5,574 nucleotides of DNA, taken from positions 1 to 5,574 of the forward strand of contig JAUWLN010000115.1 in assembly GCA_030613665.1 (NCBI GenBank). The letters are read 5' to 3'. Positions 1 to 5,540 of this stretch are shown here, piece after piece. Positions within the stretch are counted from its first letter, which is position 1. Every line of letters begins with the position of its first letter. The stretch comes from Dehalococcoidia bacterium (GTDB lineage: Bacteria; Chloroflexota; Dehalococcoidia; Dehalococcoidales; RBG-16-60-22). The translations under genes were made by a program, and so were the position numbers. A model generated the notes under the pieces. That model searched no databases. It saw only the letters and a program-made list of their open reading frames with translations, and was not told the origin of the DNA.

Positions 1-971
1 GCCGGAAGGTGGCCGTGGTCGGCTCGGGTCCGGCCGGGCTCACTGCAGCCGCTGACCTGGTGAACATGGGACACGCGGTGACCATCTTCGAGGCGCTGCA
101 CGTGGCCGGCGGCGTGCTGATGTACGGCATTCCCGAGTTCAGATTGCCCAAAGACGTCGTGCAGGGTGAAGTGAATTACGTCGCCTCGCTGGGCGTGGAA
201 ATAAAGCTCAACTCGATCGTCGGCAAGCTGGTGACCATTGATGAACTGCTCAAGGGCAGCTATAACGCCGTTTTCCTGGGGACGGGTGCCGGACTGCCCA
301 TGTTTATCGGCTGCCCCGGAGAGAATCTGAATGGCATTTATTCGGCCAATGAGTTTCTCACGCGGGTCAATCTGATGAAAGCCTACCAGTTCCCCGAGTA
401 TGACACCCCGGTCAGGATAGGCCGGAGGGTGGTGTTGATTGGCGGGGGCAATGTGGCTATGGACTCGGCGCGCTGCGCCCTGCGACTCGGCGCCGAGGAG
501 GTGTCCATCATCTACCGGCGTTCCGATGTGGAACTGCCCGCCCGCCGCGAGGAGGTGGAGAACGCCAAAGAGGAAGGCATCATCTTCAAATTTCTGACCA
601 ATCCCAAGCAATTTATCGGCGATGAGCAGAATAACGTCTGTCAGATGGAATGTTACGAGATGGAGCTTGGTGAGCCCGACGATAGCGGTCGGCGCCGGCC
701 CATCGTAAAAGAGGGCAGCGAGTTCAAGATAGATGTTGACGTTGTCATCGTGGCGCTGGGCACTACCCCCAACCCTCTCATCGCCCAGACGACGCCCGGC
801 CTGGAAACGACCAAATGGGGAACGGTGGTGGCCGATGAAGAGTCAGGGCAGACCAAAAAGGATAAGGTCTGGGCGGGCGGCGACATTGTCACCGGTTCCG
901 CCACGGTCATCAGCGCCATGGGCGCGGGCAAAAGGGCGGCGGCGGATATAGATAAATATTTAAAGGGATAG
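1..971 (+). CDS. gltA: NADPH-dependent glutamate synthase small-chain (GltD/homotetrameric GltA) family oxidoreductase, 5'-truncated
   Basis: This is a partial gene: the frame is open to the left edge (codons CGG AAG precede the GTG at 9), so that GTG is internal. Family members are about 450-470 residues and carry an N-terminal Fe-S (Fer4_20-type) domain of roughly 130 residues, which would lie outside the window. Counting from the GTG codon, I see the FAD dinucleotide fold GSGPAGL (5-11), the family stretch GGVLMYGIPEFRLPK (34-48), GTGAGLP (91-97), a second nucleotide fold IGGGNVAMD (144-152), YRR (169-171), whose arginines suit NADPH binding, ALGTTPNP (249-256), and the FAD-contacting WAGGDIVTG (288-296). 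Known family role: moving electrons from NAD(P)H through FAD and Fe-S centres, classically to glutamate synthase in the cytoplasm. Sequence wording such as YSANEFLTRVNLMKAYQFP favours the homotetrameric GltA type. The close relative NfnB/SudA (electron-bifurcating ferredoxin:NADP oxidoreductase) cannot be excluded without the upstream neighbour. Family is certain; the exact symbol is tentative. Confidence 0.9.
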   Translation, partial: RKVAVVGSGPAGLTAAADLVNMGHAVTIFEALHVAGGVLMYGIPEFRLPKDVVQGEVNYVASLGVEIKLNSIVGKLVTIDELLKGSYNAVFLGTGAGLPMFIGCPGENLNGIYSANEFLTRVNLMKAYQFPEYDTPVRIGRRVVLIGGGNVAMDSARCALRLGAEEVSIIYRRSDVELPARREEVENAKEEGIIFKFLTNPKQFIGDEQNNVCQMECYEMELGEPDDSGRRRPIVKEGSEFKIDVDVVIVALGTTPNPLIAQTTPGLETTKWGTVVADEESGQTKKDKVWAGGDIVTGSATVISAMGAGKRAAADIDKYLKG

Positions 972-997
972 TTGAACCTGTACCCGGTTTTAAGAGT

Positions 998-1024
998 AGA
1001 AGAGGGGCGTCACGCCCCTCTTCT
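998..1024. terminator. Bidirectional intrinsic terminator between convergent genes
   Basis: There is a perfect inverted repeat: AGAAGAGGGGCG (998-1009) pairs with CGCCCCTCTTCT (1013-1024) around a TCA loop. It lies 26 bases after the stop of the oxidoreductase and 3 bases after the stop of the opposing short-chain dehydrogenase. The plus strand continues TTATTA. On the minus strand the bases after the stem are ACTCTTAAAA, so the uridine run is weak in both directions, though the 3' arm itself ends in TCTTCT. The GC-rich 12-bp stem and its position in a 56-base convergent gap make termination for both genes the likely role. Confidence 0.8.
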
Positions 1025-1027
1025 TTA

Positions 1028-1822
1028 TTACCCCATGACCTGCCCGCCGAGCACGTTTATTTTTGTGCCGGTGACAAACGATGAGAGGTCGGAGGCAAAG
1101 TAGAGCACGGCATTGGCAATATCCTGAGGCGTGCCCAGAAATTCTGTTTCCTCGCCACCCTTTCGGAATGGTATCGTCTTTTTAAGGGCTTCAATCTGTG
1201 TTGAACCGAAGGCAGCACCTTTTGTCAGCACGGGTCCGGGGTTGACCACGTTGACGTTGATGCCGTACTTTCCCAGCCATCTGGCCGCCAGCATTGTCAT
1301 GCCTATGAGGCCGGCCTTGGAGGCTGAGTACGAGGGCGTGGAGAAATAGCCGCCGTTTACGCCGGCCATCGAGCCGATGTTGATAATCCTCCCCGAGCGC
1401 TGCTCTATCATCGATTTGATGACTGCCCGAATGCAGTAGAAAACGCCCGACAGATTGGTGTTTATTTCCTCTGCCCAGAGCTCGTCGGTCATATCCAGGA
1501 ACGGGTTCATCTTGGCCGGGTCGTCCACACTGACTGCCCTGGGGAGCACCGCAGCGTTGTTCACCAGGATGTCTATTTTCCCCCAGGTGTCGAGCACCTG
1601 CTGAGCGGAACGGTCGACCTGAGCGCTATCCGATACGTCGATTTGCAGTGGCAGGACTTCTCCTCCTTCCGCCCTTATTTCCTGGGCCGCCTGTTTCAGG
1701 GGTTCTGGTTTCCGTGACCATATTGATACTTTTGCGCCCTCTCTGACCAGGGTTATTGCAATCTCTTTGCCGATGCCCTTGCTCCCGCCGGTAATAATAG
1801 CGACCTTGTCTTTGACTAACAT
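1028..1822 (-). CDS. Short-chain dehydrogenase/reductase (SDR), classical type, 264 aa
   Basis: A complete cytoplasmic NAD(P)-dependent oxidoreductase of the classical SDR family (FabG-like fold). Numbering from the chosen start: cofactor-binding TGGSKGIG at 11-18, basic R37-K38 after the second beta strand (suggesting NADP(H) preference), D62-V63, and NNAA at 88-91. The catalytic tetrad is complete: N123, S151, Y165 and K169 (the YSASK motif), followed by NPGP at 194-197. The C-terminus SSFVTGTKINVLGGQVMG is the usual substrate-loop and dimer end. Length is normal (about 250-265). An open frame extends 28 codons upstream to 1906, but an AAGGAGG sits just before the ATG at 1822 and the homologous region begins there, so the shorter form was chosen. 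An insertion-like segment around 93-112 (VLPRAVSVDDPAKMNPFLDM) probably contributes to the substrate pocket. The substrate cannot be read from sequence; 3-oxoacyl-ACP reductase or a sugar/alcohol dehydrogenase are possible. It stands alone, convergent with the oxidoreductase and divergent from the small membrane gene. Confidence 0.95.
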   Translation of the reverse strand: MLVKDKVAIITGGSKGIGKEIAITLVREGAKVSIWSRKPEPLKQAAQEIRAEGGEVLPLQIDVSDSAQVDRSAQQVLDTWGKIDILVNNAAVLPRAVSVDDPAKMNPFLDMTDELWAEEINTNLSGVFYCIRAVIKSMIEQRSGRIINIGSMAGVNGGYFSTPSYSASKAGLIGMTMLAARWLGKYGINVNVVNPGPVLTKGAAFGSTQIEALKKTIPFRKGGEETEFLGTPQDIANAVLYFASDLSSFVTGTKINVLGGQVMG

Positions 1823-1826
1823 CCTG

Positions 1827-1833
1827 CCTCCTT
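1827..1833 (-). promoter_or_regulatory. Ribosome binding site deciding the SDR start
   Basis: The minus strand reads AAGGAGG, then CAGG, then ATG at 1822. The match to the anti-Shine-Dalgarno is full length, although the 4-base spacer is on the short side. It supports the 264-residue start over the longer 292-residue open frame, whose extra residues (MIKLFRLRK...) have no counterpart in the SDR fold and whose first ATG lacks a comparable site. Confidence 0.75.
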
Positions 1834-1868
1834 GAATCATCAGGTATTGAGTGAGAAAGAAAGATTGA

Positions 1869-1898
1869 TTGATGGTTATCTTGCGTAACCGGAATAAT
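1869..1898 (+). promoter_or_regulatory. Candidate sigma70-type promoter for the small membrane protein gene
   Basis: TTGATG (1869-1874; 4 of 6 to TTGACA) is followed after 18 bases by AATAAT (1893-1898; 5 of 6 to TATAAT). This would start a transcript near 1905 with a leader of about 88 bases before the ATG at 1993. It is the best pairing I found in the 170-base divergent gap. The same AT-rich stretch must also hold the minus-strand promoter of the SDR, for which I saw TTGATA (reverse complement of 1899-1904) but no convincing -10. Chance matches are common in such sequence, so confidence is low. Confidence 0.25.
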
Positions 1899-1980
1899 TT
1901 TATCAAGTTATGAGATTTAAGTACAGAGCACTAACCAAATGGCTGCCCTGACGTTATATATATGTGAAAGGTTACGGAGC

Positions 1981-1986
1981 AGGAGG
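1981..1986 (+). promoter_or_regulatory. Ribosome binding site deciding the start of the small membrane protein
   Basis: A perfect AGGAGG lies 6 bases before the ATG at 1993. This selects a 77-residue product over the 95-residue open frame that begins at 1939. The 18 extra residues (rich in R and L, MAALTLYICERLRSRRLK) are encoded across the Shine-Dalgarno itself. Confidence 0.8.
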
Positions 1987-1992
1987 TTGAAA

Positions 1993-2226
1993 ATGACAAA
2001 GGACAGGTCGCTGAGTATATTGCTGATGGCCTTGTTTGGTATCTCCGGCACGTTTATCCTGGTCTTCATCTGGCTGCAGCCCATGTCGGGAATGGAAAGA
2101 GTGTTGAGCACAATGCTCGGAGCCATCGGGCTCGGTGTGGCCTTGAGTCAGGTTCCGCGTTTGAGGCTTCCAAAAGCAGTGGCGGAAGCGGAGAATGTCC
2201 CGGTCGAAGCTGAGGCCAGGGACTGA
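1993..2226 (+). CDS. Small two-helix membrane protein of unknown function, 77 aa
   Basis: I do not recognise this protein. It has a short polar N-terminus (MTKDRS), a first hydrophobic segment at about residues 7-27 (LSILLMALFGISGTFILVFIW), a short loop with LQPMSGMERVL, a second weaker hydrophobic segment at about 36-52 (LSTMLGAIGLGVALSQV), then a charged tail. The tail has a basic part (PRLRLPK) followed by an acidic Glu/Ala-rich end (VAEAENVPVEAEARD). By the positive-inside rule, the basic stretch after helix 2 and the K/R near the N-terminus suggest both ends are cytoplasmic, with a hairpin in the membrane. It is not a signal peptide protein: no cleavage site follows helix 1. The strong AGGAGG and the dedicated downstream terminator argue it is a real, separately expressed gene. 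It is divergent from the SDR and 94 bases ahead of mutS, but separated from mutS by the terminator. No function can be inferred. Confidence 0.8.
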   Translation: MTKDRSLSILLMALFGISGTFILVFIWLQPMSGMERVLSTMLGAIGLGVALSQVPRLRLPKAVAEAENVPVEAEARD

Positions 2227-2260
2227 AACCGGTTTATTAAGCCGCCTGCTTTTTTATAGA

Positions 2261-2290
2261 GGGAAGTGATGGTTCGCTTCCCTTTTTTTT
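2261..2290 (+). terminator. Intrinsic terminator after the small membrane protein gene
   Basis: GGGAAGTG (2261-2268) pairs with CGCTTCCC (2275-2282) around a six-base loop, with one G-T wobble, followed directly by eight T residues (2283-2290). A2260 and neighbours can extend the stem into the T-tract. It lies 34 bases past the stop of the small membrane gene and 30 bases before the mutS ATG, so it isolates mutS from upstream transcription on the plus strand. The minus strand lacks a T-run after the stem, so it should act in one direction only. Confidence 0.9.
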
Positions 2291-2305
2291 GCCTGACAAT
2301 TCCAG

Positions 2306-2311
2306 TAGAAT
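2306..2311 (+). promoter_or_regulatory. Candidate -10 element of mutS, very close to the start codon
   Basis: TAGAAT matches TATAAT at 5 of 6 positions and ends 9 bases before the mutS ATG. The upstream terminator's T-tract and TTGCCT (2289-2294) occupy the -35 area, and neither gives a good -35 at 16-18 bases. If used, transcription would begin at about 2318-2321, giving a leaderless or nearly leaderless mRNA. The only Shine-Dalgarno-like bases before the ATG are AGG at 2312-2314, which is weak. A promoter must lie somewhere in the 30 bases after the terminator, or else upstream of or within it, for mutS to be expressed independently. Confidence 0.4.
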
Positions 2312-2320
2312 AGGCTTGTT

Positions 2321-4897
2321 ATGGGCGAGCGTGCCACCCCAGTCCGGCAGCAGTACCTGAGGATAAAACGGCGATACCCCAGCGCCATCGTCCTTTTCCG
2401 CCTCGGTGACTTCTATGAGACCTTTGATGAGGATGCCAGGATTGCCTCGCGTGAGCTGGAAATTGTCCTGACGTCGCGGGAGATGGGCAAGGGCAACAAG
2501 GTGCCGCTGGCGGGCATACCGTACCACGCGCTGGACAACTACCTGGCCCGGTTGATTACCCGCGGCTACAAAGTGGCCATCTGCGAGCAGGTCACCAAAC
2601 CGGGGGAGACAAAAGGTATCGTACAGCGGGAAGTGGTCCGTCTGGTCACGCCGGGGACGGTGGTTGAGCCCGGCCTTCTCGACAGCAAGAAAAACAATTA
2701 TCTGGTCAGCCTGGTGCTGGGGGAGGAGAAGGCGGGGATTGCCTGCGTTGATATCACCACCAGCGAATTCGCCGCCACCGAATTGCCGTTGTCCCGGTTG
2801 CCCACGGAACTGGAGAGAATCGGGCCCGCGGAGATAATCGCTGCCCAGAGCACAGACCTGTCCGCTCTGGCACTGGCCATGCCGCTCACCCGCCTTGACG
2901 ATTACCGGTATGAGGTCGAGGTGGCCAGGCAGACGCTGCTCGAACACTTCGGCGTCAAGACCCTGGATGGTTTTGGCTGCGCTAATTTGCCCCTGGCGAT
3001 AGGCGCCGCCGGGGCTGCTATTTATTATATCCAGGAAACACAAAAGAGCGGCCTCGGGCAGATAACCGGCCTGTCGACCTATTCCGCAGAGTCGTACATG
3101 GCGCTGGACGTGCAGACGCAGAGAAACCTGGAGATATTTCAGGCCAGCCGTACTGGCGCCGTTCAGGGGTCGCTGCTGTCGGTCATTGACCTGACGCGGA
3201 CGGCGGCGGGGGGCAGGTTGCTCAAACGATGGCTGGGGCAGCCATTGCTTGACATAAAAGAGTTAAGCCAGAGGCAGGATGCTATTGAATGGTGCAGCGA
3301 GCATACCCTGGCGCGCGCCCGGACTATATCGCAGCTCGGGGACGTGGCCGACCTTGAGAGATTGACCAACCGGGTAAGGGGCAGCGTGGCCATCCCTCGC
3401 GAACTGGTCGCCCTGCGCCGCAGCCTGGAAGCGATACCGGAGATAAGAGGGATTCTGGCGGAGGAAGGCGGGAGCCAGATTGATTGGCTGAAAGACGAAC
3501 TCAAGACCTGTCCGGACGTGGTCGACCTTATTGCCGGGGTGCTGGTTGACGAGCCGTCATCGACGATGGGTGAGGGGGAAGTCATCAGGAAGGGGTTTTC
3601 CGAGGAACTGGACAGCCTGCGGGATAAATCCCGGAACGCCAGGCAACACCTGGCCAACATGGAGCGCAAGGAAAGAGAGCGGACGGGGATAAAGTCGCTG
3701 AAAATCGGCTTCAACAACGTCTTCGGCTACTACATCGAGGTGTCCAGGCCCAACCTGGGCCATGTGCCCGACGACTACATTCGAAAGCAGACGCTCGTCG
3801 GCGGGGAACGCTTTTTCACCGCCGAATTGAAAGAATACGAGTCGCTGATTTTGAACGCCAGAGACCGCATCGCCGACCTTGAGACGTCGCTCTTCCAGCA
3901 GGTCTGCCGGCAGGTGGCGGCGGCCGGCGAGCGCATCATGGAGATTGCCGCTGCCCTCGCCCACCTGGATGTTTTCTCCAGCCTGGCGGAAATCGCGGTG
4001 CGTCACCACTATGTCCGTCCCGTGTTAAATGACGGAAACGAGGTAAGCATCAAGCAGGGACGCCACCCGGTGGTGGAGCAGGCGCTGGAAGATGCCCATT
4101 TCGTGCCCAACGATGTTTTCCTGTCCAACGATGACGCTCAGCTTATCGTGCTCACCGGCCCGAACATGTCGGGCAAGTCCACCTATTTGAGGCAGGTGGC
4201 TTTAATCGTGCTGCTCTCCCAGACCGGCAGCTTTGTGCCTGCGGAGCAGGCCACCATCGGCATCGTCGACCGTGTCTTCACCCGCATCGGCGCCGGCGAG
4301 GACATCGCCGCCGGACAGTCCACCTTTATGGTGGAGATGATAGAGACGGCCAATATTTTGCACAATGCCACCCCCCGCTCCCTGATTATCCTCGATGAGA
4401 TAGGCAGGGGCACCAGCACCTACGATGGGCTTTCCATAGCCAGGGCAGTGGCCGAGTACATCCACAACAGCCCCCGCCTCGGCGCCAAGACGCTCTTTGC
4501 CACCCACTACCACGAGATGGTGGAGCTGGCAGGCTCCCTGCCACGGGTTAAAAACTTCAACGTGGCGGTACACGAGGAAGCGGGAGAAGTCATCTTTCTG
4601 TACAAGATTGTGCCCGGCGGCGTCGACCGCAGCTACGGGATACACGTGGCCCAGCTGGCCGGACTGCCCCGCTCCGTGGTCCACCGCGCCCGCGAGGTAT
4701 TGGAGGATTTAGAGGGCGACAGCTGCACGGCAAAGCCATTATCAAAAAAGCGCCGTAAGGAAACGGCGCAGCAGCTGACTTTCCTTGAGCAGAAATCCCC
4801 CGTTGCGGAAGAACTGGAAAAACTGGACCTGGACGCCATGACCCCCCTGGAAGCCCTGAACAAGCTGTATGAGATGAAGAAGAAGGCGGGGGAGTGA
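2321..4897 (+). CDS. mutS: DNA mismatch repair protein MutS, 858 aa
   Basis: A full-length bacterial MutS (E. coli 853 residues): a cytoplasmic homodimeric ATPase that recognises mispaired and unpaired bases and starts repair. Domain I carries the mismatch-contacting Phe-X-Glu at F31-Y32-E33 in RLGDFYETF. Connector and lever domains follow, with FNNVFGYYIEV at 464-474 in the clamp region. The ATPase domain has Walker A GPNMSGKST (613-621), Walker B LIILDEIGRGTST (688-700, with D692 and E693), and ATHYHE (727-732). The conserved dimerisation helix-turn-helix follows, SYGIHVAQLAGLP from 771. Near the end, QLTFL (818-822) fits the beta-clamp-binding consensus, and the C-terminal TPLEALNKLYEMKKK resembles the terminal oligomerisation helix. 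ATG 2321 is the first possible start because an in-frame TAG lies at 2306, and the protein start (TPVRQQYLRIKRRYPSA) matches the family. mutL does not follow; a convergent orphan does. All key residues are present, so the gene appears functional. Confidence 0.99.
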   Translation: MGERATPVRQQYLRIKRRYPSAIVLFRLGDFYETFDEDARIASRELEIVLTSREMGKGNKVPLAGIPYHALDNYLARLITRGYKVAICEQVTKPGETKGIVQREVVRLVTPGTVVEPGLLDSKKNNYLVSLVLGEEKAGIACVDITTSEFAATELPLSRLPTELERIGPAEIIAAQSTDLSALALAMPLTRLDDYRYEVEVARQTLLEHFGVKTLDGFGCANLPLAIGAAGAAIYYIQETQKSGLGQITGLSTYSAESYMALDVQTQRNLEIFQASRTGAVQGSLLSVIDLTRTAAGGRLLKRWLGQPLLDIKELSQRQDAIEWCSEHTLARARTISQLGDVADLERLTNRVRGSVAIPRELVALRRSLEAIPEIRGILAEEGGSQIDWLKDELKTCPDVVDLIAGVLVDEPSSTMGEGEVIRKGFSEELDSLRDKSRNARQHLANMERKERERTGIKSLKIGFNNVFGYYIEVSRPNLGHVPDDYIRKQTLVGGERFFTAELKEYESLILNARDRIADLETSLFQQVCRQVAAAGERIMEIAAALAHLDVFSSLAEIAVRHHYVRPVLNDGNEVSIKQGRHPVVEQALEDAHFVPNDVFLSNDDAQLIVLTGPNMSGKSTYLRQVALIVLLSQTGSFVPAEQATIGIVDRVFTRIGAGEDIAAGQSTFMVEMIETANILHNATPRSLIILDEIGRGTSTYDGLSIARAVAEYIHNSPRLGAKTLFATHYHEMVELAGSLPRVKNFNVAVHEEAGEVIFLYKIVPGGVDRSYGIHVAQLAGLPRSVVHRAREVLEDLEGDSCTAKPLSKKRRKETAQQLTFLEQKSPVAEELEKLDLDAMTPLEALNKLYEMKKKAGE

Positions 4898-4981
4898 GGT
4901 AGAAGGGTTAGTTGCAACGTAAGATAATGTAAGAACCAGTCAGAACTCTACTGATGTCTCTTTCCTGAAAACTCCCGTAAA
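4898..4981. other. Convergent intergenic gap without a clear terminator
   Basis: These 84 bases separate the stop of mutS from the stop of the minus-strand orphan. I see only short, weak inverted repeats here (CAGT...ACTG; the 7-bp GTTAGTT/AACTAAC pair is far apart) and no GC-rich hairpin with a T-run in either direction. Base composition becomes AT-richer from here to the right. Termination of mutS may be Rho-dependent or lie inside the opposing gene. Confidence 0.5.
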
Positions 4982-5425
4982 CTAACTTCTCCAATCCCAC
5001 TGAATTAGAGCGTGTTGCAGCATGCTACGAACGTCAGCTATATTACCTACTGCCGCAATACTGTGAAATGCGCCAGGCTGTTGAACACGCTCACTATATA
5101 CCGTTGTATCAAATCCCATGTACTCAGGTGGTGCAGGCTCATCAGAGGAGTAGTAATCTCTACCACCTCTCCTCCTTATTAGATTTACAAGTTCACCTGA
5201 CGTTGCATAGTCGTCTGTGGCGGTAAACTCAACAGCCGGCCAATCATCAAGGAAAATAACTACTTTTCTCCTATTCTTATTGAATACAGGCCTGAATGTA
5301 AAAGCCACTGTTACTTTAGTGCCTTCGTCTGACATGAATTCTAAAGCCTCATATGTCTCTTTAGAACCATCTGGCCACACATGCTCATATTTCTTCTGTA
5401 CACTGGAAAAATCTGTAATTTTCAT
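4982..5425 (-). CDS. Hypothetical protein, 147 aa, unrecognised
   Basis: I do not recognise a family. The protein is soluble-looking, with no signal peptide or membrane segment. Residues about 1-70 alternate hydrophobic and charged positions as in a beta-rich domain (KYEHVWPDGSKETYEALEF, then VTVAFTFRPV and KVVIFLDDWPAVEF). A helical stretch SGELVNLIRRRGG follows, then a Tyr/Pro/acidic loop (DYYSSDEPAPPEY), and a C-terminal helix-like part ending in aromatic residues (ALIQWDWRS). The start is ATG 5425, preceded after 8 bases by AAGGGGG, an imperfect Shine-Dalgarno. Its DNA is AT-richer than the neighbours: hand counts give 29/60 GC at 5101-5160 and 23/60 at 5221-5280, against 40/60 in mutS at 4441-4500. 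It has a perfect TATAAT upstream. It is convergent with mutS and looks like a stand-alone, possibly acquired accessory gene. That it is a gene is likely; its role is unknown. Confidence 0.75.
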   Translation of the reverse strand: MKITDFSSVQKKYEHVWPDGSKETYEALEFMSDEGTKVTVAFTFRPVFNKNRRKVVIFLDDWPAVEFTATDDYATSGELVNLIRRRGGRDYYSSDEPAPPEYMGFDTTVYSERVQQPGAFHSIAAVGNIADVRSMLQHALIQWDWRS

Positions 5426-5433
5426 AATGTTAA

Positions 5434-5440
5434 CCCCCTT
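5434..5440 (-). promoter_or_regulatory. Imperfect ribosome binding site of the orphan gene
   Basis: The minus strand reads AAGGGGG, 8 bases before ATG 5425. One A of AAGGAGG is replaced by G. The spacing is good and no better site lies nearby, so it supports this start. Confidence 0.5.
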
Positions 5441-5467
5441 ACTTTCAAGAGTCCCTGTGTAAAAAGA

Positions 5468-5486
5468 ATTATACTCCTTCTGTCAA
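5468..5486 (-). promoter_or_regulatory. Promoter region of the orphan gene: perfect TATAAT, misplaced TTGACA
   Basis: On the minus strand a consensus TATAAT (plus 5468-5473) would start transcription about 35 bases before the orphan's ATG, a sensible leader length. A perfect TTGACA (plus 5481-5486) lies only 7 bases upstream of it, far too close to serve as its -35. At the normal 17-base spacing the hexamer is TGGTAA, a poor match. Either the TATAAT works with an activator or a weak -35, or the TTGACA belongs to a different, weaker start. Confidence 0.45.
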
Positions 5487-5520
5487 CCCTTTACCATAAA
5501 GTTCATTCTTTGGGGGGGCA

Positions 5521-5539
5521 AAGGGGCTGTTAGCCCCTT
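5521..5539. repeat. Perfect palindrome, stem-loop 1 at the right edge
   Basis: AAGGGGCT (5521-5528) pairs with AGCCCCTT (5532-5539) around GTT. A G7 run (5512-5518) sits just left of it. No long T-run follows in either direction (minus strand: TTTGCC), so it is a weak terminator candidate. It may be a regulatory hairpin or part of a dispersed palindromic element together with the next stem-loop. Confidence 0.6.
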
Positions 5540-5540
5540 A

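Noticed and set aside
9..11. GTG at 9 as the true start of the first gene
   Set aside because: The frame stays open to the window edge, the codon falls within the first beta strand of the FAD-binding fold, and the family's N-terminal Fe-S domain would be missing.
653..951. Open frames at 653-931 (-) and 733-951 (+) inside the oxidoreductase
   Set aside because: They overlap conserved FAD- and NADP-binding parts of the oxidoreductase and show no motif of their own.
1823..1906. N-terminal extension of the SDR by 28 residues
   Set aside because: The Shine-Dalgarno AAGGAGG lies inside the extension next to the ATG at 1822, and the SDR fold begins at that methionine.
1874..1976. Inverted GGTTAC/GTAACC elements in the divergent region (GGTTA at 1874-1878, CGTAACC at 1884-1890, GGTTACG at 1970-1976) as operator sites
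   Set aside because: A 7-bp inverted match is expected by chance about once in a gap this size, and the spacings follow no regular operator pattern.
2237..3043. Long minus-strand open frame (268 codons) opposite the start of mutS, and others at 3163-3717, 3557-4009 and 4202-4684
   Set aside because: All lie antisense to a mutS gene whose frame is certain. Their translations are low-complexity, Gln/Gly/Ser/Arg-rich mirror products typical of GC-rich coding DNA, without domains or ribosome binding sites.
5217..5462. Plus-strand open frame of 81 codons overlapping the orphan gene
   Set aside because: It is antisense to the better supported minus-strand gene, lacks a ribosome binding site, and runs through that gene's start and leader.
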